Shown here: one piece after another, positions 17,501 to 24,712 of the stretch
Layout of the letters: every line of letters begins with the position of its first letter
How positions within the stretch are numbered: position 1 is the first letter of the stretch
Assembly: GCA_964502145.1 (NCBI GenBank)
Contig: CAZCVI010000069.1
Coordinates: forward strand, 1 to 40,027
Direction: 5' to 3'
Length of the DNA stretch: 40,027 bases
From: CAZCVI01 sp964502145
Lineage (GTDB): Bacteria; Acidobacteriota; Aminicenantia; UBA2199
Position numbers and translations under genes: made by a program
The notes under the pieces: generated by a model
Seen by the model: only the letters and a program-made list of their open reading frames with translations
What the model was told of the DNA's origin: nothing
The model's database searches: none

Positions 17501-17865
17501 CGATAAAACCGGCCGGTTTGGGGATCAAAGCGATTCAAGCCAGTCCCCATGGTGCCAATCCACAGTACACCACCCCGATCTTTATAAAGAGTGCCGATGA
17601 AATTACCACTGATCGTGGTTTCATCACGGGGATCACTGCGATAAACGGTAAAATGATAACCGTCATATTTATTCAAGCCATCCTGGGTGCCAAACCACAT
17701 GAACCCCTTGTTGTCTTCGACCATGCAGTATACAGAGGATTGCGATAACCCGTGTTCCTGCGTGATATGTTTAAAATTGAGATTATCGGAACCCCAGAGA
17801 AACACATTCACGGCCCACAGGTGGAATAACGATACGAGGGCACAAACCAATACTTTATTATTCAT
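14596..17865 (-). CDS. Two-component-regulator-type beta-propeller fused to SpoIIE/PP2C phosphatase
   Basis: 1089 aa. A signal peptide or anchor covers about residues 5-25. About 14 Reg_prop repeats follow, each about 45-50 aa with a W-[IV]-G-T...GLNRFD core (for example VLWIGTMGTGLNRFD), which is enough for two seven-bladed propellers. Then come a Y_Y_Y domain (about 715-790, ending FRVKGSNNDGVWN), a transmembrane segment near residues 800-820 and a short coiled linker. The C-terminal cytoplasmic SpoIIE phosphatase domain has the metal-binding acids in EVGGDFFDY, IGDVSGKAMKAAM, LFTDGIPE and QNDDMTIVV. There is no histidine-kinase module. It is inferred to sense a periplasmic ligand and dephosphorylate an anti-sigma-factor antagonist; no partner gene is nearby. 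Ribosome-binding site weak. Confidence 0.88.
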   Translation of the reverse strand: MNNKVLVCALVSLFHLWAVNVFLWGSDNLNFKHITQEHGLSQSSVYCMVEDNKGFMWFGTQDGLNKYDGYHFTVYRSDPRDETTISGNFIGTLYKDRGGVLWIGTMGTGLNRFDPQTGRFYRYRYSPTEKNGLCSDAIMAIYQDRSGIYWIGTTHGLNRFDFQKGTFSCYQTRAADSSSISGNHVRSIIEDAAGKLWIGTASGLNRFDREKGKFTRYKFLPSEHSNLSDTSITVLQIDHAGYFWVGTNDGLLLFEPETGKFTRYLSRPNDQETLCNNYIKDIFEDRFNVLWIGTVAGLNKFDRRKERFTRYQYDPNNAASLSNNLVQTVYENRSGTLWVGSAGGGVDRFDRTGERFTTYRADPNTSGSLTKKSILSLAEGKDNITWIGYTDGGMDRLERSNNTVKTTYFQNIPGNSRTMGAGPVNSIIEDSQGVLWVGTEKSGLDRMELKTGTFTHYRNNPKDPSSLSNDVIGAIVEEDFDTLWVGTHGGGLNRMSRETGKFTRYLHNEDDPTTLSDNTVFVVRKSRAKFLWIGTESGGLNKFDPRTHRFTSYHTKPDSKHPSSDTILSLYEDPGGILWVGTFAGGLNRFDPKNESFTYVMEKDGLPNNVIYGILEDDRGCLWLSTNNGLAQYDPRTGRCKNYSFKDGLQGNEFNSWAYYKSSRGELFFGGINGLTAFFPRNLEDNPYIPPIVLTDFSISNQPVQPGARSVLSKPISQTQQITLSYKQNVFSFEFVALDYTIPEKNQYAYMMEGFDHEWNYTSAQKRFAAYTNLDPGEYMFRVKGSNNDGVWNQEGVSVKIIITPPLTRTWWFRVLVALFILGASVFFYRRRIGELSQQTRLKTEMQTARDAQMSIMPQSDPVLRGFEVSGLCVPANEVGGDFFDYLWLNEEKTRFCIAIGDVSGKAMKAAMTAIMSSGILFSKVDETDSVREIMTRTNRPLYFKTDKRMFTALCLAALDIQTNLLTFTNAGLSHPMLKSGNTVTLIRDNPPQIPLGVKKDSVYREKEVQLKGGDVLLLFTDGIPETQNSSGQFYEYKSIKHLLETMDTQSLSAVEIKQRIIDDARFFAGNAPQNDDMTIVVIKVLTDR

Positions 17866-17892
17866 TACATATCACCCCATTACTAAAACACC

Positions 17893-17918
17893 GGGGACGG
17901 GCACAATAGCCCGTCCCT
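17893..17918. repeat. REP-like GC-rich palindrome
   Basis: GGGACGGGC (17894-17902) and GCCCGTCCC (17909-17917) form a perfect 9-bp stem with a 6-nt loop, with CCTAC following. A similar GGGGCG...CGCCCC element followed by CTAC lies at 34929-34957, which suggests a dispersed palindromic family. There is no clear T-run on the minus strand, so it is not a standard terminator for tldE. Confidence 0.6.
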
Positions 17919-17932
17919 ACATCTTTTGTTTT

Positions 17933-17981
17933 GTCCAGCTTGTCAAGATGGTCGAACTTGTCCAACCTGTGCAGATTAGTC
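17933..17981. repeat. 9-nt-period GTC array (array C)
   Basis: GTC starts at 17933, 17942, 17951, 17960, 17969 and 17979. Spacing is nine bases except the last (ten). The copies are more degenerate than in arrays A and D (GTCCAG, GTCAAG, GTCGAA, GTCCAA, GTGCAG). It lies just downstream of the tldE stop. Confidence 0.65.
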
Positions 17982-17984
17982 GGG

Positions 17985-19376
17985 CTAAATCCCACCGATA
18001 TTGAGTTTTGAAACGAGGATAGAAGGAGAGGTCACGGAAGATTTCCACTGGTTGTCATCGGCGATAGCAACAAGATTCCTGTACAGGTCCAAGAGATTCC
18101 CAGCAATAGTAATCTCGCGCACGGGCTTGGTAATAATGCCATTCTCAACTAAAAACCCGGCACACCCAAAAGAAAATTCACCGGTCACGGCATTCATACC
18201 ACTAATATACAGATCATCGACAAACACGCCCTCTTTCATCTCATGAAGCAAATCCGCCAAACTCCCCTGCCCGCCTGAGAGATAAAAGTTCCCGGTCATG
18301 ATATGGGGAACGGTAGAAATAGAGGGGGACGCATTGCCAGTTAAGGCCATGTTTAACTTGGCGGCGGAATAGGAATTGTGCAAATAAGTCAATAACTTCC
18401 CTTTTTCCACCACGGTCTTGGTGCTGCCGTTTTTACCCTCGCCGTCAAAAGGATAAGAACCACGATAACGGGACAACAATGGGTCATCGACAATAGTAAT
18501 GTTCTCAGGAAACAAGGTTTGCCCTAATTTATCGAGGAGAAAAGAATTCTTAACCACAATTTCCTCGCCATCGAGGGCATCGCAAAGCAACCCCAACAAC
18601 GAACCAGCCATGCGGTCAGAGAAAACAACTTTGCGTTGCCCGGAGGGAATCTTTTCGCCGCCCAGACGCCGGAGGGCGCGTTCTGCGGCTTTCTCGCCGA
18701 TCTGACCCATATCCTTGCGGGGGGGTAAATCAATAAAAAACCGTTTGCTCTCCATCCAATAATCCCGTTCTTTATTCTCGCCTTCCTGCGCGATGGCAGT
18801 ATAAGAAAAAGTGTAGGAAGTTCGATCATAGGATTTATTGACGCCATTGGAAGTAAATAAATAACTGCGGGTACTGGCACCAGAAAACTCGGCCATGTCA
18901 GCGGGTGAAATCTTGGAACTGAACTTCAAGGCACTAAGTTCAATGAGTTTTAAAGTCTCCACGATTTTCCCGATGTCGAGTTTATCAAAGTGCCCATCGG
19001 CCAATTCTAAATGGAGCTCTTCGCCACCAAACTCAGCGGCTGTTAATAACCTGAGATCCGGATTATCGCTGTGATAGGGTAAATTCTCCAAGGCAGCCTT
19101 GATCTTAAACTCCATGTTGCCAAAGTCCTCGCCAGAAAAAGCAATAATGGTGCTTTTATTGCCTTTGAACAAACGAACGCCTGTAGAAATAGCAGTAGAG
19201 GTTAACAGATGTTCGATCTCCCCATTTCTTAAATTGATATCCTTGGCCAGAGTTTCGACCATGGTCACCTGCGACATACATCCAAAAGTGTTGGCGATGC
19301 GCATGATCTCATCGGCCACAGCAGCCCGTGAAAGAGCGGGCGCCGGTTTATTTTTACTTGTTTCTGATTTAGCCAT
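17985..19376 (-). CDS. tldE: TldE/PmbA-type subunit of TldD/TldE peptidase
   Basis: 463-aa member of the TldD/PmbA family, the subunit lacking its own HExxH zinc site. With TldD it forms a metallopeptidase that trims unfolded peptides and, in known cases, removes leader peptides of RiPPs such as microcin B17. The N-terminal domain includes LRNGEIEHLLTSTAISTGVR. The C-terminal domain includes KNSFLLDKLGQT, GSTKTVVEKGKLLTYLHNSY and the late GEFSFGCAGFLVENG segment. The start at 19376 (MAKSETSK) is preferred to one 99 bases upstream, because GGAGG precedes it. Its first eight bases overlap the tldD stop (ATGGCTAA), so it is translationally coupled. Confidence 0.88.
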   Translation of the reverse strand: MAKSETSKNKPAPALSRAAVADEIMRIANTFGCMSQVTMVETLAKDINLRNGEIEHLLTSTAISTGVRLFKGNKSTIIAFSGEDFGNMEFKIKAALENLPYHSDNPDLRLLTAAEFGGEELHLELADGHFDKLDIGKIVETLKLIELSALKFSSKISPADMAEFSGASTRSYLFTSNGVNKSYDRTSYTFSYTAIAQEGENKERDYWMESKRFFIDLPPRKDMGQIGEKAAERALRRLGGEKIPSGQRKVVFSDRMAGSLLGLLCDALDGEEIVVKNSFLLDKLGQTLFPENITIVDDPLLSRYRGSYPFDGEGKNGSTKTVVEKGKLLTYLHNSYSAAKLNMALTGNASPSISTVPHIMTGNFYLSGGQGSLADLLHEMKEGVFVDDLYISGMNAVTGEFSFGCAGFLVENGIITKPVREITIAGNLLDLYRNLVAIADDNQWKSSVTSPSILVSKLNIGGI

Positions 19377-20790
19377 TCTCTGTACCTCCAACTGTAATAT
19401 GGGATAATTTAACGGTGGGCATACCCACGCCCACGGGAACGGATTGACCTTCTTTGCCACAGGTCCATTTGCCATCGCTGATTACAAAATCACTGCCCAC
19501 CATGGTTACCCGCTTCAAAATTTCTGGACCATTACCAATCAAGGTGGCACCTTTAATAGGATAGGAAATTTTCCCATCTTCCAAGAGGTAACCCTCGGTA
19601 ATAGAAAACACAAAATCACCGGAACTGATATCCACCTGTCCACCGGAAAAGCATTTGGCATACACGCCTTTTTTGACACTGCGGAAAATCTCTTCCTGTT
19701 CGTATTTCCCGGCCAACATGTAAGTATTGGTCATGCGGGGCAGGGGAATATCCCGGAAAGATTCGCGGCGCCCATTTAATGATCGGGTTTGGTAATGATT
19801 GGCGGTGATGAGGTCAAACATATAGGTCTTTAATATACCATTTTCAATGAGCACGGTTTTACCCGAATCATTGCCCTCGTCATCAACGTTGATCGCGCCA
19901 CGTTCAAAGGGCAGGTCACCCTGATCGATGATAGTACATTGCTCTGAAGCGACTTGTTGCCCGATGCGACCGGAAAAAGCAGAACTGCCACGATAATTAA
20001 AATCGGCTTCCAAGGGATGTCCGATAGATTCATGGAGTAATATTCCCGATTCCCCGGCGCCCAGTACCACTTCCATTTCGCCCGTGGGTGCAGGTTTGGC
20101 TTCCAGCAGAAACAAGGCTTGACGTACTGCTTCTTCAGCCAATTGTTCGGGTGCGACCTTGTCAAAATAGCTCAGATTGGTTCGTCCACCGCCGCCCTGG
20201 TAAGCGCCTTCGCGTTCATTATCTTTATGCACGATGACAGAAACGCCAAAACTGATCATAGGTTGAATGTCATAAGCTTCGATGCCTGCGGAATTGATAA
20301 TCAGTATGGTTTTATTGCTTTCGGCGAGGAAGACCTCCACTTTTTCCACCAGTGGGGAGAGAGAGAAGGCTTTTGTTTCAGCGCGGCGCAGTAGTTCTAC
20401 CTTTTTGGCCGCGTTATCGTCCACTGAGGCGGGGATGTCGTAGAGGTTATGTTTGCCCGTGTAGCCCGAGACCCCAAAGGGTTGTGTAGCACCCGCAATC
20501 GCTGCTGCATCCGCAATACATTTGCGCAGGCTTTTGGCCGACAGGTCTTCTGTATAGGAGTACCCGGTATTATTCCCTTTGATGACGCGGATGCCGGCGC
20601 CGGTGGAATAACTGGTGGAAATGTTGGAAATCAATCGTTCACTGAGCCGGTAGGTTTTGGAAATGCTGTTTTGCAGATAAAGTTCCGCGAAGTCTGCCGT
20701 TTTTTTAACCGGTTCCGTGATCATGCGGTGTAGTTTATCGCAGGGTGGTAAGCCCTGGTTATAAAATAACTCACGTATCTTTTCTTTCAT
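19369..20790 (-). CDS. tldD: TldD metallopeptidase subunit
   Basis: 473-aa catalytic subunit of the TldD/TldE peptidase (M103). The zinc motif H253-E-S-I-G-H258 is present (LLHESIGHPLEADF). The C-terminal YAKCFSGGQVD segment carries the cysteine usually seen as a metal ligand, followed by FVFSITEGYLLEDGK. Family knowledge: a cytoplasmic heterodimer with a narrow cavity that degrades short or unfolded peptides. AAGGAG lies twelve bases before the ATG. It heads the tldD-tldE operon. In a window with a GG-leader precursor (36833) it could process leader peptides, but the genes are 16 kb apart. Confidence 0.93.
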   Translation of the reverse strand: MKEKIRELFYNQGLPPCDKLHRMITEPVKKTADFAELYLQNSISKTYRLSERLISNISTSYSTGAGIRVIKGNNTGYSYTEDLSAKSLRKCIADAAAIAGATQPFGVSGYTGKHNLYDIPASVDDNAAKKVELLRRAETKAFSLSPLVEKVEVFLAESNKTILIINSAGIEAYDIQPMISFGVSVIVHKDNEREGAYQGGGGRTNLSYFDKVAPEQLAEEAVRQALFLLEAKPAPTGEMEVVLGAGESGILLHESIGHPLEADFNYRGSSAFSGRIGQQVASEQCTIIDQGDLPFERGAINVDDEGNDSGKTVLIENGILKTYMFDLITANHYQTRSLNGRRESFRDIPLPRMTNTYMLAGKYEQEEIFRSVKKGVYAKCFSGGQVDISSGDFVFSITEGYLLEDGKISYPIKGATLIGNGPEILKRVTMVGSDFVISDGKWTCGKEGQSVPVGVGMPTVKLSHITVGGTENG

Positions 20791-20846
20791 TGTTTTTCAC
20801 AGCTCCTTAAAGTAAAGCTTTTTTAATGATGAGACGTTAATATGTA

Positions 20847-20875
20847 AAAATAACAGAAATAGGTTATTTTTTCAA
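20847..20875 (-). promoter_or_regulatory. Promoter candidate for tldD-tldE
   Basis: On the minus strand TTGAAA (20870-20875), a 17-bp spacer, then TATTTT (20847-20852), 57 bases upstream of the tldD start. Both boxes are imperfect in AT-rich sequence. Confidence 0.4.
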
Positions 20876-20927
20876 CATATATTCTGTTTTATTTTGATTT
20901 TAGCGGGGGCAACAGTAAGAAATAATT

Positions 20928-22532
20928 CTACAGCTCATGGCTTTCCACTCTGATCGGTTTGGCCATATTATCCAGACCCAGACGTTCTGCGAAGTAAGTC
21001 CAGGCGCCCATGATAGGTGCTCCCACCGCACGGCAGCGATCTATCAGGGGCCAGGGGCCGATAATGTCGTTAAATTTTTGGGAAATTCCTTTAATTTTCT
21101 TTTTCACTTCCAGTGAAGGCGCCATCCAGGTTCCCATCGGTAGAATCGGGCGGATTTTAGCGACCATGCCCCGTAATCGTTTGGCGCGCATGTGCAATAA
21201 TAACGAGTCCGACGCTTCCAGTTTGGGAATCGCATCCAGCCAGGTCTCGCACACACGGAAAATAGAAGCGCCCAAGCGCCGGGTCTCTTCGTTGTACAAT
21301 TCTTCCTGTATCTTTTCCAATTCTCCGTCTTTAAAAGCATCGTAAATAAAATGTTGCGCGAAGCCGTCCCACTTTTTCCAATCTTTAGTGGTGGCATATT
21401 CAGGGCGGAACAAGTGTTCTGCTTCAGCGCGGCGGTACAAGGGGGTGCCAGGGAAGCCGAAATAAATCAAATATTGGGAGAAGCATGGGTTTAGCGACAG
21501 ACCGCGAAGGAATTCTTTTTGGATAATATCGGGTGTTTGGTAAGGGAGGCCAATAATAGAAGAAGCCAGGATGCAGATGCCGTGGTCGCGGAGGTCGCGG
21601 AACAGTTCTGCCGGGTCGCGGCCATTTAGTTTGTCAAAATGGGCATGTTCTCCTTCCAAGCCGATCCATAAAATATCAAATCCCATTTCCGCGATTTCCT
21701 GGCCTGTGTATTTGGAGAGACTACGAATGCTCCCGAACCCCATGATGGACATATTAACCGGATTTTCGCGCAGTGTTTGCAAGTATTCCCTGGCGCGGGT
21801 TTCATTGACAAAAAAATCTTCGTCGATCAGTGAAACATGGACCATTTCTTTGCCCAGTTTTCGTGCTGTCTCGTATTGGTTGACCAATTGCGCGTACATT
21901 TCCCGCCCGTTAGTAATAAAAGGGTGGTATTGGCAGGCGAAGAAGTGGGAAGTGGAACAAAAATCGCAGCCATTGGGGCAGCCCAGTCCGCCTGTAATGT
22001 GTCCGACTACTTCCGGTTGGGTCATGGAGATAATGCGTGGGGATTTAACCGGGGCATAGGGGTGGCGAATCGGTTCGTTTTCATTTTCGCCCAACAAGCG
22101 GCGCATATAGACAATCCCTTCTTCCCGGCAGATATAGTCGCCCAGAGGCGAGAGTAATTCATCCGGTAGCACCGTGCCGTACCCGCCCAGGATAATTTTC
22201 GAGTGGGGAGATTCTTGGCGGATGATTTTTACCATTTCTTGCATGCGGTGCAACGTCGCCACCACAAAATGGATACCGATATGAGTATAATGGTGCTCGC
22301 GCAGTTCTTGGCGGAACATTTTTACCGTCGGATAGTGGAGTACGGTGGAGGGGGTTTTAAGATTAGCGGCAATATAATCCAAACCCCAGCCGCGAATCAT
22401 TTGGCGGATGCTGAACACGCCTTGGGCGCGGGTGATTTGTTTATGAAACAATTCTGCGCCCACGGATTTGCCTTCGCCAGCGTTACTGTTGCCAAAGGGG
22501 CCAAAAACTGTAGAGAGTAGCAAGTGTGTCAT
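20928..22532 (-). CDS. B12-binding-domain radical SAM protein
   Basis: 534 aa. The N-terminal cobalamin-binding-like Rossmann domain (about 1-150) has YTHIGIHFVVATLHRMQEMV and HSKIILGGYGTVLPDE, the usual V-G-x-S and G-G-x-x-x motifs of the family. The radical SAM core starts with C185-x3-C189-x2-C192 (GCPNGCDFC). It continues with VSLIDEDFFVNETRAREYL and GLEGEHAHFDKLNG. The last 130 residues are a family-specific extension. It should bind a 4Fe-4S cluster and SAM; the substrate is unknown. AAGGAA precedes the ATG, and it has its own good promoter. It appears to be monocistronic. Confidence 0.88.
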   Translation of the reverse strand: MTHLLLSTVFGPFGNSNAGEGKSVGAELFHKQITRAQGVFSIRQMIRGWGLDYIAANLKTPSTVLHYPTVKMFRQELREHHYTHIGIHFVVATLHRMQEMVKIIRQESPHSKIILGGYGTVLPDELLSPLGDYICREEGIVYMRRLLGENENEPIRHPYAPVKSPRIISMTQPEVVGHITGGLGCPNGCDFCSTSHFFACQYHPFITNGREMYAQLVNQYETARKLGKEMVHVSLIDEDFFVNETRAREYLQTLRENPVNMSIMGFGSIRSLSKYTGQEIAEMGFDILWIGLEGEHAHFDKLNGRDPAELFRDLRDHGICILASSIIGLPYQTPDIIQKEFLRGLSLNPCFSQYLIYFGFPGTPLYRRAEAEHLFRPEYATTKDWKKWDGFAQHFIYDAFKDGELEKIQEELYNEETRRLGASIFRVCETWLDAIPKLEASDSLLLHMRAKRLRGMVAKIRPILPMGTWMAPSLEVKKKIKGISQKFNDIIGPWPLIDRCRAVGAPIMGAWTYFAERLGLDNMAKPIRVESHEL

Positions 22533-22590
22533 AGGTTCCTTAAACGTTTATTGTATTTCCAGATTTGTTCAAAGCAAAGGAGCATATCCT

Positions 22591-22619
22591 ATTTTACCTT
22601 AAAACGGCGTAATGGTCAA
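22591..22619 (-). promoter_or_regulatory. Promoter for the radical SAM gene
   Basis: On the minus strand TTGACC (22614-22619), a 17-bp spacer, then TAAAAT (22591-22596), 59 bases upstream of the ATG. Confidence 0.7.
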
Positions 22620-22707
22620 AAAAATAATCAAAAGTTTTGCTTAGCTTTTTCAAAAGCGTTTTTTTTATTCTTTTTAATTCTTTTAGCAGACGCACCCACC
22701 GTGCGCC

Positions 22708-22752
22708 ATGGGAGTAATGGGAATTATAGGAGTTATGGGAATGATGGGAATT
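22708..22752. repeat. 9-nt-period ATGGGA array (array E)
   Basis: ATGGGA-like hexamers start at 22708, 22717, 22726 (ATAGGA), 22735 and 22744, exactly nine apart with three variable bases. It has the same nine-base design as the GTCCAG arrays with a different core. A decayed relative lies at 12918-12950. It sits between the radical SAM gene and the end of the AAA-ATPase-like gene. Confidence 0.8.
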
Positions 22753-22767
22753 TTCCCCGGACCACTT

Positions 22768-24567
22768 TTAAATTAAAATATCGCGGACTTGGTCAATATA
22801 TACGACTTCATGACCGGAGAAAACCAGGGCCAATTTAATTAGCATGGTTTTACCAATCGATTTGGCGAAAGTGTCGTCCATGGCATAACGGCGTAATTGG
22901 GCTTCTGCCTGGGCTTTTGATAAGGTGACCAAATCATCATCTGCTTTTAGGCCAGCTTTGACATATTTGATTTCCAATAGATAGGCATAGCGGATATCAT
23001 TGTACTTGCCCAGGAACGGTTCCAGCACCAGATCGGCGTACCCTTTATTCAACTCTTTTTCGCTGTGAATAATATAAAAATCACTGAGTCCCAAGTAGAC
23101 ATTCAAGAAAGCCTGGATGGATTTTTCGCCAGTAATCAAGTCTCTCAGTCTCATACTCACTTTCATCTGCCCCAAAACAAACTGGAACAGGGGCTGCCAC
23201 AAACCATCATAAGCCATACCATCCATCAAGTCGGCATATTTGGATAGGTTTAGAGAAAAAACACCGGTCTCTTGATAGGCTTTTTCGATATAATCATAAT
23301 ATAGCCGTCTAACGCTTTCATTGGGAATTTGCAGCCGGTAACGGTTCCGTTCCCGGCCTTTTATAGTCAGTAGTCCGAAGTAAAAAAGCAAGGATTTGAA
23401 ATTATCGGTATCCAGTAACTCTTTAAGTGGGAACCCACTGGCGATTTTTGATAATGTGCTTCCCTCTTCAATGATTTGTTTGAGCTTGGAGAAATTACCG
23501 TTGGTAGTGGGGAGTTGATCGCCACGACGGTCGACGACGATCAGATGTTTTAATTTCCCATAATCAATCCGCACATTGCGGTCGACTAAATCATCTGGCA
23601 TCTTTTTCTCCATCAGACACTGATCAATATAATACAACACCATATCGGAGTTGAACAGCGTCACGTCCTCGGACCCGGAAAACAGATAATTACCATACCA
23701 CTGGGTCATAATGTCCATCAACAGAGCGCTATCATAACGAATTTTATCGGCCACCCCGTAATAGTTCATCATTATTTCCACATCCCGGTGGGTGAACCCC
23801 AGCATTTGGTTCAGGTTGGAATTCAGCGAGACATTTTTACCGATATTAAAACCCGACGTCACATCATCCATGGTAATGGGAGAGACACCGGTGATAAACA
23901 ACCGGGAAATAGGCGTGGCATCATCGCCAGTACCAGCTTTGAGGACATTAAAAAAGGCCCGCAAAAAACCATCGCCATGGGTCAGGTTATGATAGGCAGA
24001 CTCACCGATAGTAGTTAAGATAGTATTGGCAAAATTATCGTACTCATCAATAAACACATAGACTTTCTGCTGCACACTTTGCAGCAGCAAAATTAGCTTA
24101 ACCATCACATCCGCAGCACTACTACTTTTCTTTATAGATTGTAAGTACTCATTGACGGTCTTATTGCCAGAAAGCAGTACACGATATTTTCTGATGAATT
24201 CGCTGGTTATGCCACGAATGTATTCAAGAAAATTAAGTTCCACCATATTTGGATCGGGTGAGACTACCGAGAAATTAAATGCCAATACCAAGTATTGCCC
24301 TCTTTCGTTGGTGGGATGATTATAAATCCAGGTGCCGCCGAAGAGTTCTTCGAACCGCCCCTTGTGGTGGATATCATAGTATTTTTGCATCATGGAAAGG
24401 AGAAGGGATTTACCAAAACGACGGGGGCGGATAAAAAACAAATACTGGCCGGTATCTTCCAAAATCGGTAGATAAGCTGTTTTGTCCACATAATAAAAAT
24501 TCTTTTTTCTGATATCTTCGTAACCAGACACACCGTAAGGTATGCCTTTTATTTTTTTATCGCCCAT
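22768..24567 (-). CDS. AAA-ATPase-like / PD-(D/E)XK nuclease family protein (DUF1703 type)
   Basis: 599-aa protein of the AAA-ATPase_like plus PDDEXK_9 family, which is expanded in Bacteroidetes and Aminicenantes-type genomes. The N-terminus has the family start IPYGVSGYEDIRKKNFYYVD, Walker A in RPRRFGKSLLLSM (GKS near residue 52), and Walker B in VYVFIDEYDNF. The C-terminal nuclease fold has GYADLVLEPF and AYLLEIKYVK, the D...E-x-K catalytic set, near residues 530-560. The cellular role is not established; it could be a mobile or defence-linked nuclease. GGAGG gives a strong ribosome-binding site. It is the last gene of the TIR operon and probably cotranscribed with the upstream genes, though it may also be independent. 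Confidence 0.9.
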   Translation of the reverse strand: MGDKKIKGIPYGVSGYEDIRKKNFYYVDKTAYLPILEDTGQYLFFIRPRRFGKSLLLSMMQKYYDIHHKGRFEELFGGTWIYNHPTNERGQYLVLAFNFSVVSPDPNMVELNFLEYIRGITSEFIRKYRVLLSGNKTVNEYLQSIKKSSSAADVMVKLILLLQSVQQKVYVFIDEYDNFANTILTTIGESAYHNLTHGDGFLRAFFNVLKAGTGDDATPISRLFITGVSPITMDDVTSGFNIGKNVSLNSNLNQMLGFTHRDVEIMMNYYGVADKIRYDSALLMDIMTQWYGNYLFSGSEDVTLFNSDMVLYYIDQCLMEKKMPDDLVDRNVRIDYGKLKHLIVVDRRGDQLPTTNGNFSKLKQIIEEGSTLSKIASGFPLKELLDTDNFKSLLFYFGLLTIKGRERNRYRLQIPNESVRRLYYDYIEKAYQETGVFSLNLSKYADLMDGMAYDGLWQPLFQFVLGQMKVSMRLRDLITGEKSIQAFLNVYLGLSDFYIIHSEKELNKGYADLVLEPFLGKYNDIRYAYLLEIKYVKAGLKADDDLVTLSKAQAEAQLRRYAMDDTFAKSIGKTMLIKLALVFSGHEVVYIDQVRDILI

Positions 24568-24581
24568 GATACCTCCGCTCC

Positions 24582-24707
24582 TTAGACACTGTCACGGAAC
24601 AAAATGAACTTGATAAGAGTATCCATTTCACTCAATCGCCCAGTCGGAACATAAGCCAATTCCCTTATAAGATCATATCTTTTCCAAACACTTTTTTTTC
24701 TTTTCAT
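24582..24707 (-). CDS. Small ORF (41 aa) between TIR-STAND and ATPase genes
   Basis: A 41-codon ORF too short for usual calling. It starts with M-K-R-K-K-S-V-W-K-R and continues YDLIRELAYVPTGRLSEMD, then TLIKFILFRDSV. It starts five bases after the stop of the 1398-aa gene and ends fourteen bases before the ATPase-like gene, filling the spacer on the same strand. The L-x-x-L...E-x-x-x-x-I-x-F-I-L pattern recalls short antitoxin-like or DUF2281-type peptides (loose resemblance only). No clear Shine-Dalgarno is present, so coupling to the upstream stop would be needed. Could be chance. Confidence 0.4.
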   Translation of the reverse strand: MKRKKSVWKRYDLIRELAYVPTGRLSEMDTLIKFILFRDSV

Positions 24708-24712
24708 CAATT

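Noticed and set aside
17893..17918. Intrinsic terminator after tldE
   Set aside because: The 9-bp stem is good, but no T-run follows it on the minus strand and a similar palindrome occurs elsewhere, so it is listed as REP-like.
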